Shown piece after piece: positions 1 to 8,086 of a DNA stretch of 13,607 nt. Source of the DNA: Prevotella sp. UBA6387 (GTDB lineage: Bacteria; Bacteroidota; Bacteroidia; Bacteroidales; Bacteroidaceae); the NCBI GenBank assembly GCA_002437565.1, contig DJQL01000144.1, positions 1-13,607 of the forward strand. Reading direction: 5' to 3'. Numbering within the stretch: the stretch's first letter is position 1; each line of letters opens with the position of its first letter. The notes below the pieces were generated by a model, which saw only the letters and a program-made list of their open reading frames with translations, did not search any database and had not been told where the DNA came from. Both the position numbers and the translations under genes were made by a program.

Positions 1-2345
1 ATGATTTTGACAAGCAAGAAGTCATGGCCCCACAGTATGGCACCGATTGGCAAGATGAGCTCTACCGTACGGCCATATCACAGCGTCACCACATCACGGT
101 CAATGGCGGCAGCGACAAAGTGAGATACGACCTCAGTGGCAGTTTCATGGACTTGGCGGGAATAGTGCGGACATCGCAGCAGCGTCGCCTTAATTTCCGC
201 GGGAACATTGATGCCAAGATCAATGACCACTTAAGCGTGGGAGCCAATTTCTCACATGTCTCCAATTGGAATCGTGAGATAGACGAAGGCCGCTTCGACC
301 ATGGCCCCATTCTCGGGGCATTGATATATGCGCCAATCTTCCGTTGCTATGATGACAACGGCAATCTCATAAAAGGCGAAATGACTTCCTATGCGTCGCA
401 ATATGGTTTCCAGCAGATAGAAAACCCGGTGGCATTGGCTGAAGAGACAAAGATAAGGAGGAGCGGAGACCGCAACACCTACAACTTCAATGTCGCCTAC
501 GAACCGCTGAAAGACTTGACCTTGAAGGCCAACTTGGGCATGTATACCTACTATGAAAAATATGAGTATTATCGTCCAACGAGTCTTTCCACGGGCGCGT
601 ACCAGCCTGGGTCGCCACAGGCTCAGGCTGCGGCTTATGACATATCAACCAGTGCGCACACCAATGACTATTTGGGCGAGTTTACCGCCAACTACAATCA
701 CTCGTGGGCAGGTGTCCACAATTTCAGTGGCGTGGCTGGCTATTCCATACAGAAGCACGAGTATGACATCTTGGGAGTAAAGGGCACGGGATATGAAGAC
801 GACCACATAGAGGAAATAACAGGCCATGGCGCAGACCCGAGCGACCTTTCGCTTTACGACACTTCAAAGTCAAACTGGGCAATGCTTTCCTATTTCACCC
901 GTTTGAATTACAATTACAGGAGCACATATTATCTTACCGCGTCTTTCCGAAGTGATGGATCTTCTCTGTTCGGTCCCAAGAATCGTTGGGGATATTTCCC
1001 GTCGGTGTCTTTGGCATGGACGGTGTCCAACGAACCGTTCTACAACTCGCTGTTTGGAAACAAGTCAACATTGAAATTGCGTGCAAGTTGGGGAAAGAGT
1101 GGCAACAACAACATAGGCAACTACAACTATGAGGCTGTGATGAGCTCGCCGGAGGGCGCGGTCTTCGGCAATGGCACGGTGTCTTCCGGCGTGGAGCCTG
1201 GAGGTGTCAAGGACAACACGATAGGTTGGGAGTCCACGTCACAATTCAACTTTGGCGCGGATTTGTCGCTGTTCAACAACCGCCTGTCCATCACCGCCAA
1301 CTATTATCTCAGTTATACGCGAGACCTGCTTTTCGAACAGCCAATCTCAGCAATAGGTGGAGCGAACTCAATCTTGACAAACTTGCCCAACTCGAAAATT
1401 CGTAACACGGGCATAGACTTGCAAATCGATGGGCGTGTGATAGCAAGAGATGGCATGCACCTCAACGTAAGTGGAAACTTCTCCGTGAACCGCAACAAAG
1501 TGCTTGAGCTTGACGGTGGCAACACTTTGATTGTAAATGGTGCGGAAAGGTCATACAAGACGCACATCACCGAAGTGGGCCAGCCCATAGGCATGTTCTA
1601 TGGCTTTAAGGTCGCAGGAATGGTGAGGCAGTCGGACATGGCCAATATAGCGGAAGACGACAAGCATTATGATGCCACGACACATAAGTTTCAGGCCGGA
1701 TACAAAATCAAGGGACCGGCACGCTCATTGTCGCAGAGCTTGCCATTGCAGCCTGGTGACATCTATTTTGAGGACATCAATGATGACGGAGTTGTTGATG
1801 ACAACGATAAAACCATCATAGGCAATCCTCATCCGAAGTTTACTTATGGCTTCAACATCAGTGGCGACTACAAGTCGCTTGATTTCTCAGCGTCTTTCAA
1901 TGGCAGTTACGGAAACAAGGTGCTTGACGGACAAGACTATTATCTTTTCAACATGGAAGGATCTGGCAACCAGTATGCGGTTGTCGACAATCGTTACAGA
2001 AATGAGTCAAACCCAGGCAACGGATGGGTCTATAGCGCTTCACGTGGAGGAACCCAAAGTAACAGCACACGCCTGTCAACATTCTATCTTCAGAGCGGCT
2101 CGTTCTTTAGGTGTACCAATCTTACAATAGGTTACTCAGTGCCGTCAATAGGAAAGTTGACAAACAATGTGTTCAGCAAGTTGCGCTTGTATGTAGCAGC
2201 CGATAACCTCTTTACCATAACCAAGTACAAAGGCTATAATCCTGAGGTAGACTACAACAATGGCTCAAACCTTACTCCCGGTGTGGATTATGGTAAATAT
2301 CCTTTGGTGCGGGCATTCAATTTTGGAGTGCAGTTGATGTTCTAA
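1..2345 (+). CDS. SusC/RagA-family TonB-linked outer membrane protein, 5' partial
   Basis: Outer-membrane beta-barrel that, with its SusD partner, takes up a bulky ligand (glycan, glycopeptide or peptide) using TonB energy. The frame is open from base 3 (bases 1-2 belong to a cut codon), so the ATG at 24 is internal. About 780 residues are visible. SusC proteins are usually near 1000, so the signal peptide, the carboxypeptidase-D-like domain and most of the plug are missing. The visible part begins with the family-typical stretch DWQDELYRTA, followed by VNGGSDKVRYDLSGS at the start of the barrel. Near bases 1755-1845 is the hallmark GDIYFEDINDDGVVDDND, then IIGNPHPKFTYGFN. Near the end is AADNLFTITKYKGYNPEVDY, and the protein ends in Phe (QLMF), as outer-membrane barrels do. 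The susD-like gene starts 21 bases after the stop. The ligand cannot be read from this sequence; the promoter is outside the window. Confidence 0.96.
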   Translation, partial: DFDKQEVMAPQYGTDWQDELYRTAISQRHHITVNGGSDKVRYDLSGSFMDLAGIVRTSQQRRLNFRGNIDAKINDHLSVGANFSHVSNWNREIDEGRFDHGPILGALIYAPIFRCYDDNGNLIKGEMTSYASQYGFQQIENPVALAEETKIRRSGDRNTYNFNVAYEPLKDLTLKANLGMYTYYEKYEYYRPTSLSTGAYQPGSPQAQAAAYDISTSAHTNDYLGEFTANYNHSWAGVHNFSGVAGYSIQKHEYDILGVKGTGYEDDHIEEITGHGADPSDLSLYDTSKSNWAMLSYFTRLNYNYRSTYYLTASFRSDGSSLFGPKNRWGYFPSVSLAWTVSNEPFYNSLFGNKSTLKLRASWGKSGNNNIGNYNYEAVMSSPEGAVFGNGTVSSGVEPGGVKDNTIGWESTSQFNFGADLSLFNNRLSITANYYLSYTRDLLFEQPISAIGGANSILTNLPNSKIRNTGIDLQIDGRVIARDGMHLNVSGNFSVNRNKVLELDGGNTLIVNGAERSYKTHITEVGQPIGMFYGFKVAGMVRQSDMANIAEDDKHYDATTHKFQAGYKIKGPARSLSQSLPLQPGDIYFEDINDDGVVDDNDKTIIGNPHPKFTYGFNISGDYKSLDFSASFNGSYGNKVLDGQDYYLFNMEGSGNQYAVVDNRYRNESNPGNGWVYSASRGGTQSNSTRLSTFYLQSGSFFRCTNLTIGYSVPSIGKLTNNVFSKLRLYVAADNLFTITKYKGYNPEVDYNNGSNLTPGVDYGKYPLVRAFNFGVQLMF

Positions 2346-2366
2346 CTTAAAAAGAAATTGAAAGAA

Positions 2367-3890
2367 ATGAAGAAAAATATATTGTTCATTGCCACGGCAA
2401 TCTTGGTAGTGTTGTCGTCGTGCGGTGATTTCCTTGACGAGAAGAATCCAAACAAGATACCTGTCGACTCTTATTTCCAGAGTGTCAACGATGTGGAAAA
2501 GGCCCTGAATGGAGCTTATGTCTCTCTGCGAAGCACCTATTGCATGGGTGAGTCGAGCACTATGTTCACGGAGGAGCGCTCCGACAATACTGGCCGCCTT
2601 GACAACCAGTCGGCTTCTGGCGAGCCGTTCCAGTTTACCAATTTCGCCATTCTGCCAAGCAACACATACCTTAAAAAGTATTGGACAGGTCTGTACAGTA
2701 CGGTTAACGACTGTAACTTTACTATCAAGGGTGCAAATGAAGTTAGCATGGATGCAGACACTCGCGCCAATGATTTGGCCCAGGCGAAGTTTTTGCGTGC
2801 CCTTGCCTATTTTGATATCGTGCGAAAATGGGGTGACGCCCCACTCGTGACAACTTATTCGTCACAAAAAAGCGATATTACCGCCAATACATTCAGGACA
2901 ACCAAAGAGCAAATCTATGCCCAGATAGTAAAAGACTTGGAGGAAGCCCTTGAAAGTTCTCTGCCCAATCGACAAGAAGCGGGCAGCCGCGGCCGTGCCG
3001 ACAAGGCCTCCATCACGGCTTTGCTCGGAAAGGTGTATCTCACCATGGCGGCCGTGTTGAGTGACGGCAATGCGGAATCGTATCTTGAAAAGGCAAAACA
3101 ATATCTGACACAATGCTATGACATGAGGGAATTCAATTCCCTGTCAGACATTCCTTACCCTGATGTGTTTGACGTTAACAAAAAGTCCACTTGCAAGGAG
3201 ATAATCTTCCAGATAGTGTATAAGCAGGGCGACAAGGATAATCATTCTTCAATAGCGGCCACAAACCAGTCGAAGGGCGAGACCATCAATTCACAGGTGG
3301 CATCGAAAGGAATGGGCACGTTTGTCAATCCTGATTTGGTAAAGGAATATGAGAATGGTGATGTTCGCAAGGATTGGTCCGTGAAATATTGCAGTGACCC
3401 TGCGGCTATGGCGTGGTTCATCACGAAGTTTCGCGACACGAGCGACGCTGCCGGTACGCTTGGCTATGGTGGCAACGATTGGATCATTCTCCGCTATGCA
3501 GATGTCTACCTTATGTTGGCAGAAGTCAATGCGCGCATGGGCAATGAGGCTGAAGCCGTGAAATGGCTGGATGAAGTGAGGAAACGAGCAGGATTGAAAA
3601 GCTATGAGGAGGTGCGTGATGACGCGTCTTACAGTGCGGTATGTCCTAATTTGATGCGTGCCATTCTCCATGAGAGACGCTGTGAGCTTGCGTTTGAAAA
3701 CCAAAGATGGTATGACCTTCTTCGCTTCTTCAACGCAAAAGACTTGGTGCAGTATATGCACGGAAAGAAGTCGGAAGACTATGGCATATCCAATCTGAAT
3801 AATTTTGGAGAAAAGGACATATATTTCCCAATTCCTTATGATGAATGGAAACTCAATCCTGACAAGATGTATCAGAATCCTGGGTATTAA
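2367..3890 (+). CDS. SusD/RagB-family outer membrane lipoprotein
   Basis: Surface-exposed lipoprotein that caps the SusC barrel and captures the ligand. I place the start at ATG 2367 (507 residues) because it begins a clean lipoprotein signal: MKKNILFIATAILVVLSSC, lipobox LSSC, lipidated Cys19. An in-frame TTG at 2358 would only add three residues. Acidic residues soon after the Cys (GDFLDE) resemble the surface-export signals of Bacteroidetes lipoproteins. Family landmarks are SVNDVEKALNGAYVSLR (39-55), AKFLRALAYFD (140-150), RKWGDAPL (153-160), RYADVYLMLAEVNAR (376-390), HERRCELAFENQRWYDLLRF (435-454), YFPIP (486-490) and the terminal YQNPGY. The length is normal for SusD-like_3 plus SusD_RagB domains. 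It lies between susC and a DUF218 gene and is probably cotranscribed with both. Ligand-contacting residues vary in this family, so the substrate stays open. Confidence 0.96.
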   Translation: MKKNILFIATAILVVLSSCGDFLDEKNPNKIPVDSYFQSVNDVEKALNGAYVSLRSTYCMGESSTMFTEERSDNTGRLDNQSASGEPFQFTNFAILPSNTYLKKYWTGLYSTVNDCNFTIKGANEVSMDADTRANDLAQAKFLRALAYFDIVRKWGDAPLVTTYSSQKSDITANTFRTTKEQIYAQIVKDLEEALESSLPNRQEAGSRGRADKASITALLGKVYLTMAAVLSDGNAESYLEKAKQYLTQCYDMREFNSLSDIPYPDVFDVNKKSTCKEIIFQIVYKQGDKDNHSSIAATNQSKGETINSQVASKGMGTFVNPDLVKEYENGDVRKDWSVKYCSDPAAMAWFITKFRDTSDAAGTLGYGGNDWIILRYADVYLMLAEVNARMGNEAEAVKWLDEVRKRAGLKSYEEVRDDASYSAVCPNLMRAILHERRCELAFENQRWYDLLRFFNAKDLVQYMHGKKSEDYGISNLNNFGEKDIYFPIPYDEWKLNPDKMYQNPGY

Positions 3891-3913
3891 GCTCCGCAAA
3901 TTGTATAAAATCA

Positions 3914-5143
3914 ATGAGAAGGTTCTTGTTATACTTGATGCTGCTCTTGTCCATTCCTGCTATTGGCCAGGGGAGGCAGTGGCTTGTCCCCATCTCGCCA
4001 GATGACGTGATGAGCAAAAATTGCTATTTCTGTTTTATGGTTAACAGAAATCCGGAAATCAGGACATTACTCTCCAAAGACAAGGTCTTGTCGCAGATTG
4101 GAAAGGAGCAGCGCCGTTTATTGTCATGTACGCAATATGGCATGGTTAGCGCTAATGAATTGAAGTTGACAGACGATGCTGTTGACATCGTTGGTGGTGA
4201 ACTTCAGCGTTTGTATGACAGTGACACTCACTTCCGTTCTTTTGTTGATGACTCAATCTGCGCAACTGGCTGCTATGTCATGACAAAAGGAAAGAATGGC
4301 GTAAAGGTGAAGAATATTTGGCTGCACGACGCACAAGCCATCAATCATGCCATAGATGTTTATGGCAGTGGAGCTAAGCCAAACTATCCAGACGTGGATT
4401 CTGTGAGTTTTAATGTCCATAGTCCTCGCTTCGTGAATGAGATTCTGCCATTGGTGGTTGAAAACTCTCTCATGCTCAATGAAGAAAGCCAGACCTTTGT
4501 GTCAATACCCATGCAGGCCGCCAAGTTGCTGCTTGCAGCCAATGGTCGCTTGCAAGCAGCCGACTATGAGCCGTTGTCCTTTGGTGAGAACGAGCATGCT
4601 TATTGTGCGGCATCTGCTACTCAATGGGAGCAATACCCTTATTCGGCCATAGTCGTATTGGGGGTAGGCCCTAACTCACGATCAGAACACGTTACCGCGG
4701 AGAGCCTCATGCGCGCTGAGTATGCGGCTCAATGCTGGAAAAACAAGATGGTGCCATTCATCATCGTGTCTGGTGGCAAGGTGCATCCGTTTGGTACTCC
4801 ATATTGTGAGGCATGGGAAATGAAAAATTATCTCGTCTCTGTATGTCATGTGCCAGATAGCGTGGTAATCATAGAGCCACATGCCCGTCACACCACAACC
4901 AATCTTCGCAATGCAGGAAGAATAATGATACGCCAAGGCTTTCCTATGGAAAAAACAGCATTGGTAGTTGGAAGCAAGTCGCATATAGACTATGTTGTCA
5001 GTCAAAAGTTCGCACTCCGCTTCGTCAAGGAATTGGGTTTCTTGCCTGTCAGCATAATAAAGCGTAAAAACAATTTCCTTGCAGAGTTCAAGGTCAACGA
5101 GTCTTGCCTACAGCTTGATGATGATGAGCCTATGGATCCGTGA
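3914..5143 (+). CDS. Secreted DUF218/YdcF-like protein with a long N-terminal region
   Basis: A 409-residue protein with a signal peptide (MRRFLLYLMLLLSIPAIGQG, cleavage probably near residue 18-20), so probably periplasmic. Residues about 243-385 match the DUF218 fold (PF02698; relatives YdcF, SanA, ElyC): YSAIVVLG (243-250), IIVSGGKVHPFG (283-294), the EAWEMKNYL element (299-307), HARHTTTNLRNA (323-334) and VVGSKSHIDY (351-360). These correspond to the conserved SGG, Glu-Ala, Asn-Ala and Ser-x-x-His positions of the family. Residues 21-240 form an N-terminal region that I do not recognise. It contains CYFC (37-40) and CATGC (116-120); ten cysteines in all are predicted after the signal. DUF218 proteins are linked to envelope polymers or lipid carriers in some bacteria, but the reaction is poorly defined. 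The start is 23 bases after susD, so the gene is almost certainly part of the SusC/SusD unit. The family assignment is firm; the function is unknown. Confidence 0.88.
   Translation: MRRFLLYLMLLLSIPAIGQGRQWLVPISPDDVMSKNCYFCFMVNRNPEIRTLLSKDKVLSQIGKEQRRLLSCTQYGMVSANELKLTDDAVDIVGGELQRLYDSDTHFRSFVDDSICATGCYVMTKGKNGVKVKNIWLHDAQAINHAIDVYGSGAKPNYPDVDSVSFNVHSPRFVNEILPLVVENSLMLNEESQTFVSIPMQAAKLLLAANGRLQAADYEPLSFGENEHAYCAASATQWEQYPYSAIVVLGVGPNSRSEHVTAESLMRAEYAAQCWKNKMVPFIIVSGGKVHPFGTPYCEAWEMKNYLVSVCHVPDSVVIIEPHARHTTTNLRNAGRIMIRQGFPMEKTALVVGSKSHIDYVVSQKFALRFVKELGFLPVSIIKRKNNFLAEFKVNESCLQLDDDEPMDP
4528..4560 (+). repeat. 10-bp inverted repeat inside the DUF218 gene
   Basis: GCTGCTTGCA (4528-4537) and its exact reverse complement TGCAAGCAGC (4551-4560) are separated by 13 bases. 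They could form a hairpin in the coding strand mRNA. The region encodes part of LLLAANGRLQAA, an alanine/leucine-rich helix, so the symmetry may simply come from Leu-Ala-rich codons. Confidence 0.4.
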
Positions 5144-5191
5144 CGTGTTTGTGGCTTGTTATTGTGATAGATTTAATATTATTGTATCCTG

Positions 5192-5228
5192 TTTGTCAAC
5201 GAGTGGTAATATGGCCGTGTTAACTTTG
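5192..5228 (+). promoter_or_regulatory. Probable Bacteroidetes promoter upstream of the glycosyltransferase
   Basis: TAACTTTG at 5221-5228 fits the Bacteroidetes -7 consensus TAnnTTTG. A TTTG at 5192-5195 could be the -33 box, although the 25-base gap is longer than the usual 19-21. Transcription would start near 5235, giving a leader of roughly 20 bases before ATG 5257. The 113-base gap after the DUF218 gene otherwise shows no gene and no convincing terminator. Confidence 0.5.
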
Positions 5229-5256
5229 CCATTGAATACAAAATAACACACAGATT

Positions 5257-6369
5257 ATGAAAGTATTGTTCGTCGTACAGGGAGAAGGTCGCGGCCACTT
5301 GACTCAAGCGTTGGCCATGGAGAAGATGTTGAAGGCCAATGGTCATGAGGTTGCCGGAATGCTCATCGGCAAGAGCAAGAACAGGGAGATTCCTGAGTTC
5401 TTCTACCACGAGGCTGAAGCCCCGGTGACAACGTTTGACAGTCCCAACTTCATGCCAGGAAGAGACGATATGCATATTGGGCACTTGCGCTCAGCCGTCT
5501 ACAATGTCATCAAGGCCCCAAAATATTTGGAGAGCATTCACAAGATAAGCCGAAGCATAGCTATGAGTGGTGCGGACATGGTGATAAACTTCTATGAGGT
5601 GCTTTGTGGATTGACTTACCTCTTGTCGCGGCCGCATGTCCCCATGGTATGCGTCGGACATCAATACCTCTTCCTTCACCCCGACTTCAAGTTTCCGGAG
5701 GCACACCTTTACAGTCAGCGTTGGCTCACGTGGTTCACGCGACTTACGTGCCTTGGGGCATCGCGCGTCATGGCTCTCTCCATACGCCCTTATGCCGATG
5801 TGGAGGATAGCCACCTTACCGTGGTGCCGCCTTTGCTCCGTCCGGAGGTGCGCGACATCACCCGGCATCATGGCGATTATGTCACGGGATACATTCTCAA
5901 CGCTGGCTTCGCACGGTCGGTCGTGGCTTGGCACAATGAGCATCCCAATGTCAACTTGCGATTCTTCTGGGACAAGAAAGGCGCCGACACTATTACAAAG
6001 ATCGACGACACGCTGTCGTTTCATCTCATAGACGACAAGGCGTTTCTTGATAGTCTGGCCAACTGTCGCGCCTATGCCACCACGGGCGGTTTCGAGTCGG
6101 TGTGCGAAGCGCTGTATATGGGCAAGCCGGTGCTCATGGTGCCAGCTCATATAGAGCAGGAGTGCAACGTGGCCGACTTCGAGCGCGAGGGCGTTGGAGT
6201 GGGGTCAGACGGCTTCGACCTTTCCAGCCTGTTGAGCTTCGCTCGTGGCTATGAGGAGGATGTGGATTTCCGTTTATGGGAAAACAATGCGGCCACGCGG
6301 GTGGTGGCCTCTCTTGAGCAAGTGGCTTTCAGCACGCCTGTTCCATCTGTGCCAGTTGCCATGTCGTAG
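5257..6369 (+). CDS. GT-B glycosyltransferase, MJ1255/Glyco_trans_1_3 type
   Basis: A 370-residue cytoplasmic or membrane-peripheral glycosyltransferase without a signal peptide or clear membrane span. It probably moves a sugar from a nucleotide donor to an envelope acceptor. The N-terminal Rossmann strand and glycine loop VVQGEGRGHLTQ (6-17) is the signature of the MJ1255/MurG-like GT-B group (PF13528), with His14 as the likely key acceptor-side residue. The C-terminal donor-binding half holds ATTGGFES (274-281), CEALYMGKPVLMVP (283-296) and EQECNVADFEREGVG (300-314), which match the nucleotide-sugar binding region of GT28/GT1 enzymes. The last 15 residues (Thr/Pro/Val-rich) look like an unstructured tail. 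It stands 113 bases from the upstream operon, with its own TAnnTTTG box, so it is probably transcribed alone. Donor and acceptor cannot be deduced. Confidence 0.85.
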   Translation: MKVLFVVQGEGRGHLTQALAMEKMLKANGHEVAGMLIGKSKNREIPEFFYHEAEAPVTTFDSPNFMPGRDDMHIGHLRSAVYNVIKAPKYLESIHKISRSIAMSGADMVINFYEVLCGLTYLLSRPHVPMVCVGHQYLFLHPDFKFPEAHLYSQRWLTWFTRLTCLGASRVMALSIRPYADVEDSHLTVVPPLLRPEVRDITRHHGDYVTGYILNAGFARSVVAWHNEHPNVNLRFFWDKKGADTITKIDDTLSFHLIDDKAFLDSLANCRAYATTGGFESVCEALYMGKPVLMVPAHIEQECNVADFEREGVGVGSDGFDLSSLLSFARGYEEDVDFRLWENNAATRVVASLEQVAFSTPVPSVPVAMS

Positions 6370-6420
6370 CTTGCAGGTGCATTGTTTCTGCATATAGCTT
6401 CATAGTTTTGCCATTTTGGC

Positions 6421-6451
6421 TTGTGTATGACAGATAAAAGGCTTAACTTTG
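6421..6451 (+). promoter_or_regulatory. Probable Bacteroidetes promoter of the endonuclease gene
   Basis: TTG at 6421-6423 lies 20 bases before TAACTTTG at 6444-6451, close to the TTG/TAnnTTTG spacing described for Bacteroides promoters. The -7 box is followed by C, giving TAACTTTGC, as at 5221 and, on the other strand, at 9897. The start of transcription would fall near 6458, about 20 bases before ATG 6479. The 109-base gap contains nothing else I can support. Confidence 0.6.
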
Positions 6452-6478
6452 CATTCTGTCATTCATTAAGAAACAATT

Positions 6479-8038
6479 ATGCTTAAACTCAAACGACAAT
6501 TGTCATTGCTGGCGCTCCTCATCCTGGTGGCGCAGCTTTTCGCCCAAGGGCCAAACAACAGTGGCACATATTATAAAACAGCCAACGGGCAGAAAGGCAA
6601 GGCATTGAAGACTGCGCTCTTCAAGATTATCAGCAATCATAAGGAAATTGGTTATAAAAACTTGTGGGCTTGCTATTCCAAGACCGATGCGCGTGCCGAC
6701 GGCAAGGTGTGGGACATGTATTCTTGCACAACAAATTTTACATTTGGCAAAGACCAAGCTGGAAGTTATTCTAATGAAGGTGACGCATATAATCGTGAGC
6801 ATTCATTCCCTAAAAGTTGGTTTGATGACAAAAGTCCTATGCTGTCTGACATTGTGCATGTGGTGCCAACTGATGGCTATGTTAATGGCAAACGCAACAA
6901 TTATCCTTTTGGTGAGACCAAAGGTGAAACGTACAAGTCGAACAAAGGTTTTAGCAAACTTGGCCCTTGCACATACCCAGGCTATACTGGCACGGTGTTT
7001 GAGCCAAACGATGAGTATAAGGGCGACTTCGCGCGCATATATTTCTACATGGCAACGTGCTATGAGGATAAGATTGCCAATTGGAAATGTGACATGCTTG
7101 CAGGAAACAGTTATCCGGCCTATACGTCGTGGGCGTTGAGCATGTTGCTGAAATGGGCCAAGGAAGACCCCGTGAGCCAGAAAGAGATAGACCGCAACAA
7201 CGCCGTCTTTGATTGCCAGCAAAACCGCAACCCGTATGTTGATTATCCAGGGCTTGAACAGTTCGTTTGGGGCGACAGCACAGGCGTGGCTTTCAGCTAT
7301 GACAACTATGGTGGCGCGAGCACCACCCCAGACCCCAAGCCAGACCCCAAGCCAGATCCTAATCCAGACCCCAACCCAACTCCCGACCCAGACCCAACGC
7401 CTGATGATGGCTATGTGTTCTCAAAGGTCACATCCACTGCTGATCTTGTGTCTGGATCCTATTATCTCATTGTTTATGAGGCCGGAAAGAAAGCTCTCGC
7501 CGAGAAGAGCGGAAGCGATAATGACGTGCGTGGCTATGCCGATGTCACTATTGCCAATGCGTCGATTACGACACCTGTTGGCTCTGATAGTCAGCCGCGC
7601 CAACTTTTGCTTGGCGGCGATGAGGCTGGCTACACTTTGTATGACGCTGTGGACAAGGAATATCTTGAACTCGCATCCGATAAAAATAAGCTTAATGCCA
7701 GCTCTACGGCTACTGGCAAGGAAACCAAATGGACGGTGACCATCAGCGGAGGCGCGGCTCACGTGTTTAATTGCAAGTACACTGAGCGTGAGATAAGGTA
7801 CAACAATTCCGCTCCGCGATTTGCGTGTTATAAGAAAACTCAGGAGCCTGTGGCTCTCTATCGCCGAGTGTCCACCACGGGCGTAGCCACTTTGAAGCCC
7901 ACCGTTGGCGACGGTCGGGTAGACGTGTACACCATTTCTGGCGTGCTGGTCAGAAGGGGTGTGGACCGTTCAGCGGCCTTGAAGGGCTTGGCAAAGGGAA
8001 TTTACATTATCGGAGGAAAGAAATATGTAGTAGATTGA
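6479..8038 (+). CDS. Secreted endonuclease I family DNase with repeat linker and C-terminal module
   Basis: Secreted nuclease, likely cutting extracellular DNA. The 519 residues start with a signal peptide (MLKLKRQLSLLALLILVAQLFAQ, cleavage near 22-23). Residues about 30-266 form an Endonuclease_1 domain (PF04231; relatives EndA, NucM, Vvn). NREHSFPKSWF (105-115) holds the Glu107-His108 catalytic pair, and VHVVPTDGYVNGKRNNYPFG (126-145) holds the metal-ligand Asn136. DFARIYFYMAT (183-193) and LLKWAKEDPVSQKEIDRNNAVF (223-244), then NRNPYVDYPG (249-258), complete the family pattern. Residues 284-310 are a Pro-Asp repeat linker. Residues 311-465 form a beta-rich module seen in other Bacteroidetes secreted enzymes (REIRYNNSAPRFACYK, then PVALYRR). 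Residues 466-519 are a sorting-like tail ending GIYIIGGKKYVVD. The active-site residues are all present, so it should be active. A perfect hairpin follows the stop. Confidence 0.93.
   Translation: MLKLKRQLSLLALLILVAQLFAQGPNNSGTYYKTANGQKGKALKTALFKIISNHKEIGYKNLWACYSKTDARADGKVWDMYSCTTNFTFGKDQAGSYSNEGDAYNREHSFPKSWFDDKSPMLSDIVHVVPTDGYVNGKRNNYPFGETKGETYKSNKGFSKLGPCTYPGYTGTVFEPNDEYKGDFARIYFYMATCYEDKIANWKCDMLAGNSYPAYTSWALSMLLKWAKEDPVSQKEIDRNNAVFDCQQNRNPYVDYPGLEQFVWGDSTGVAFSYDNYGGASTTPDPKPDPKPDPNPDPNPTPDPDPTPDDGYVFSKVTSTADLVSGSYYLIVYEAGKKALAEKSGSDNDVRGYADVTIANASITTPVGSDSQPRQLLLGGDEAGYTLYDAVDKEYLELASDKNKLNASSTATGKETKWTVTISGGAAHVFNCKYTEREIRYNNSAPRFACYKKTQEPVALYRRVSTTGVATLKPTVGDGRVDVYTISGVLVRRGVDRSAALKGLAKGIYIIGGKKYVVD
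7328..7375 (+). repeat. Four tandem 12-bp units encoding a Pro-Asp-Pro linker
   Basis: CCAGACCCCAAG occurs exactly at 7328-7339 and 7340-7351. A diverged copy follows at 7352-7363 and a one-base variant at 7364-7375. They encode PDPK, PDPK, PDPN, PDPN; degenerate Pro-Asp/Pro-Thr codons continue to about 7407. Gain or loss of a unit keeps the frame, so only linker length would change. Confidence 0.85.
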
Positions 8039-8086
8039 TATAGGGCTCTGTATTATTTCTTTTACTTACAGGTTGAATTTAATAAG

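Noticed and set aside
24..26. ATG at 24 as the true start of the SusC-like gene
   Set aside because: The frame is open upstream to the window edge and the protein would lack its signal, N-terminal domain and plug.
2358..2366. TTG at 2358 as the SusD start
   Set aside because: It adds only Met-Lys-Glu before a textbook lipoprotein signal that starts at ATG 2367.
3291..3914. Minus-strand open frame of 207 residues opposite susD
   Set aside because: It lies across the best conserved part of SusD and has no independent support.
5491..6150. Minus-strand open frame of 219 residues opposite the glycosyltransferase
   Set aside because: The plus frame carries clear GT-B motifs; the antisense product shows no family pattern.
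6410..6420. GCCATTTTGGC as an operator near the endonuclease promoter
   Set aside because: Only 4-bp arms; too short to tell from chance.
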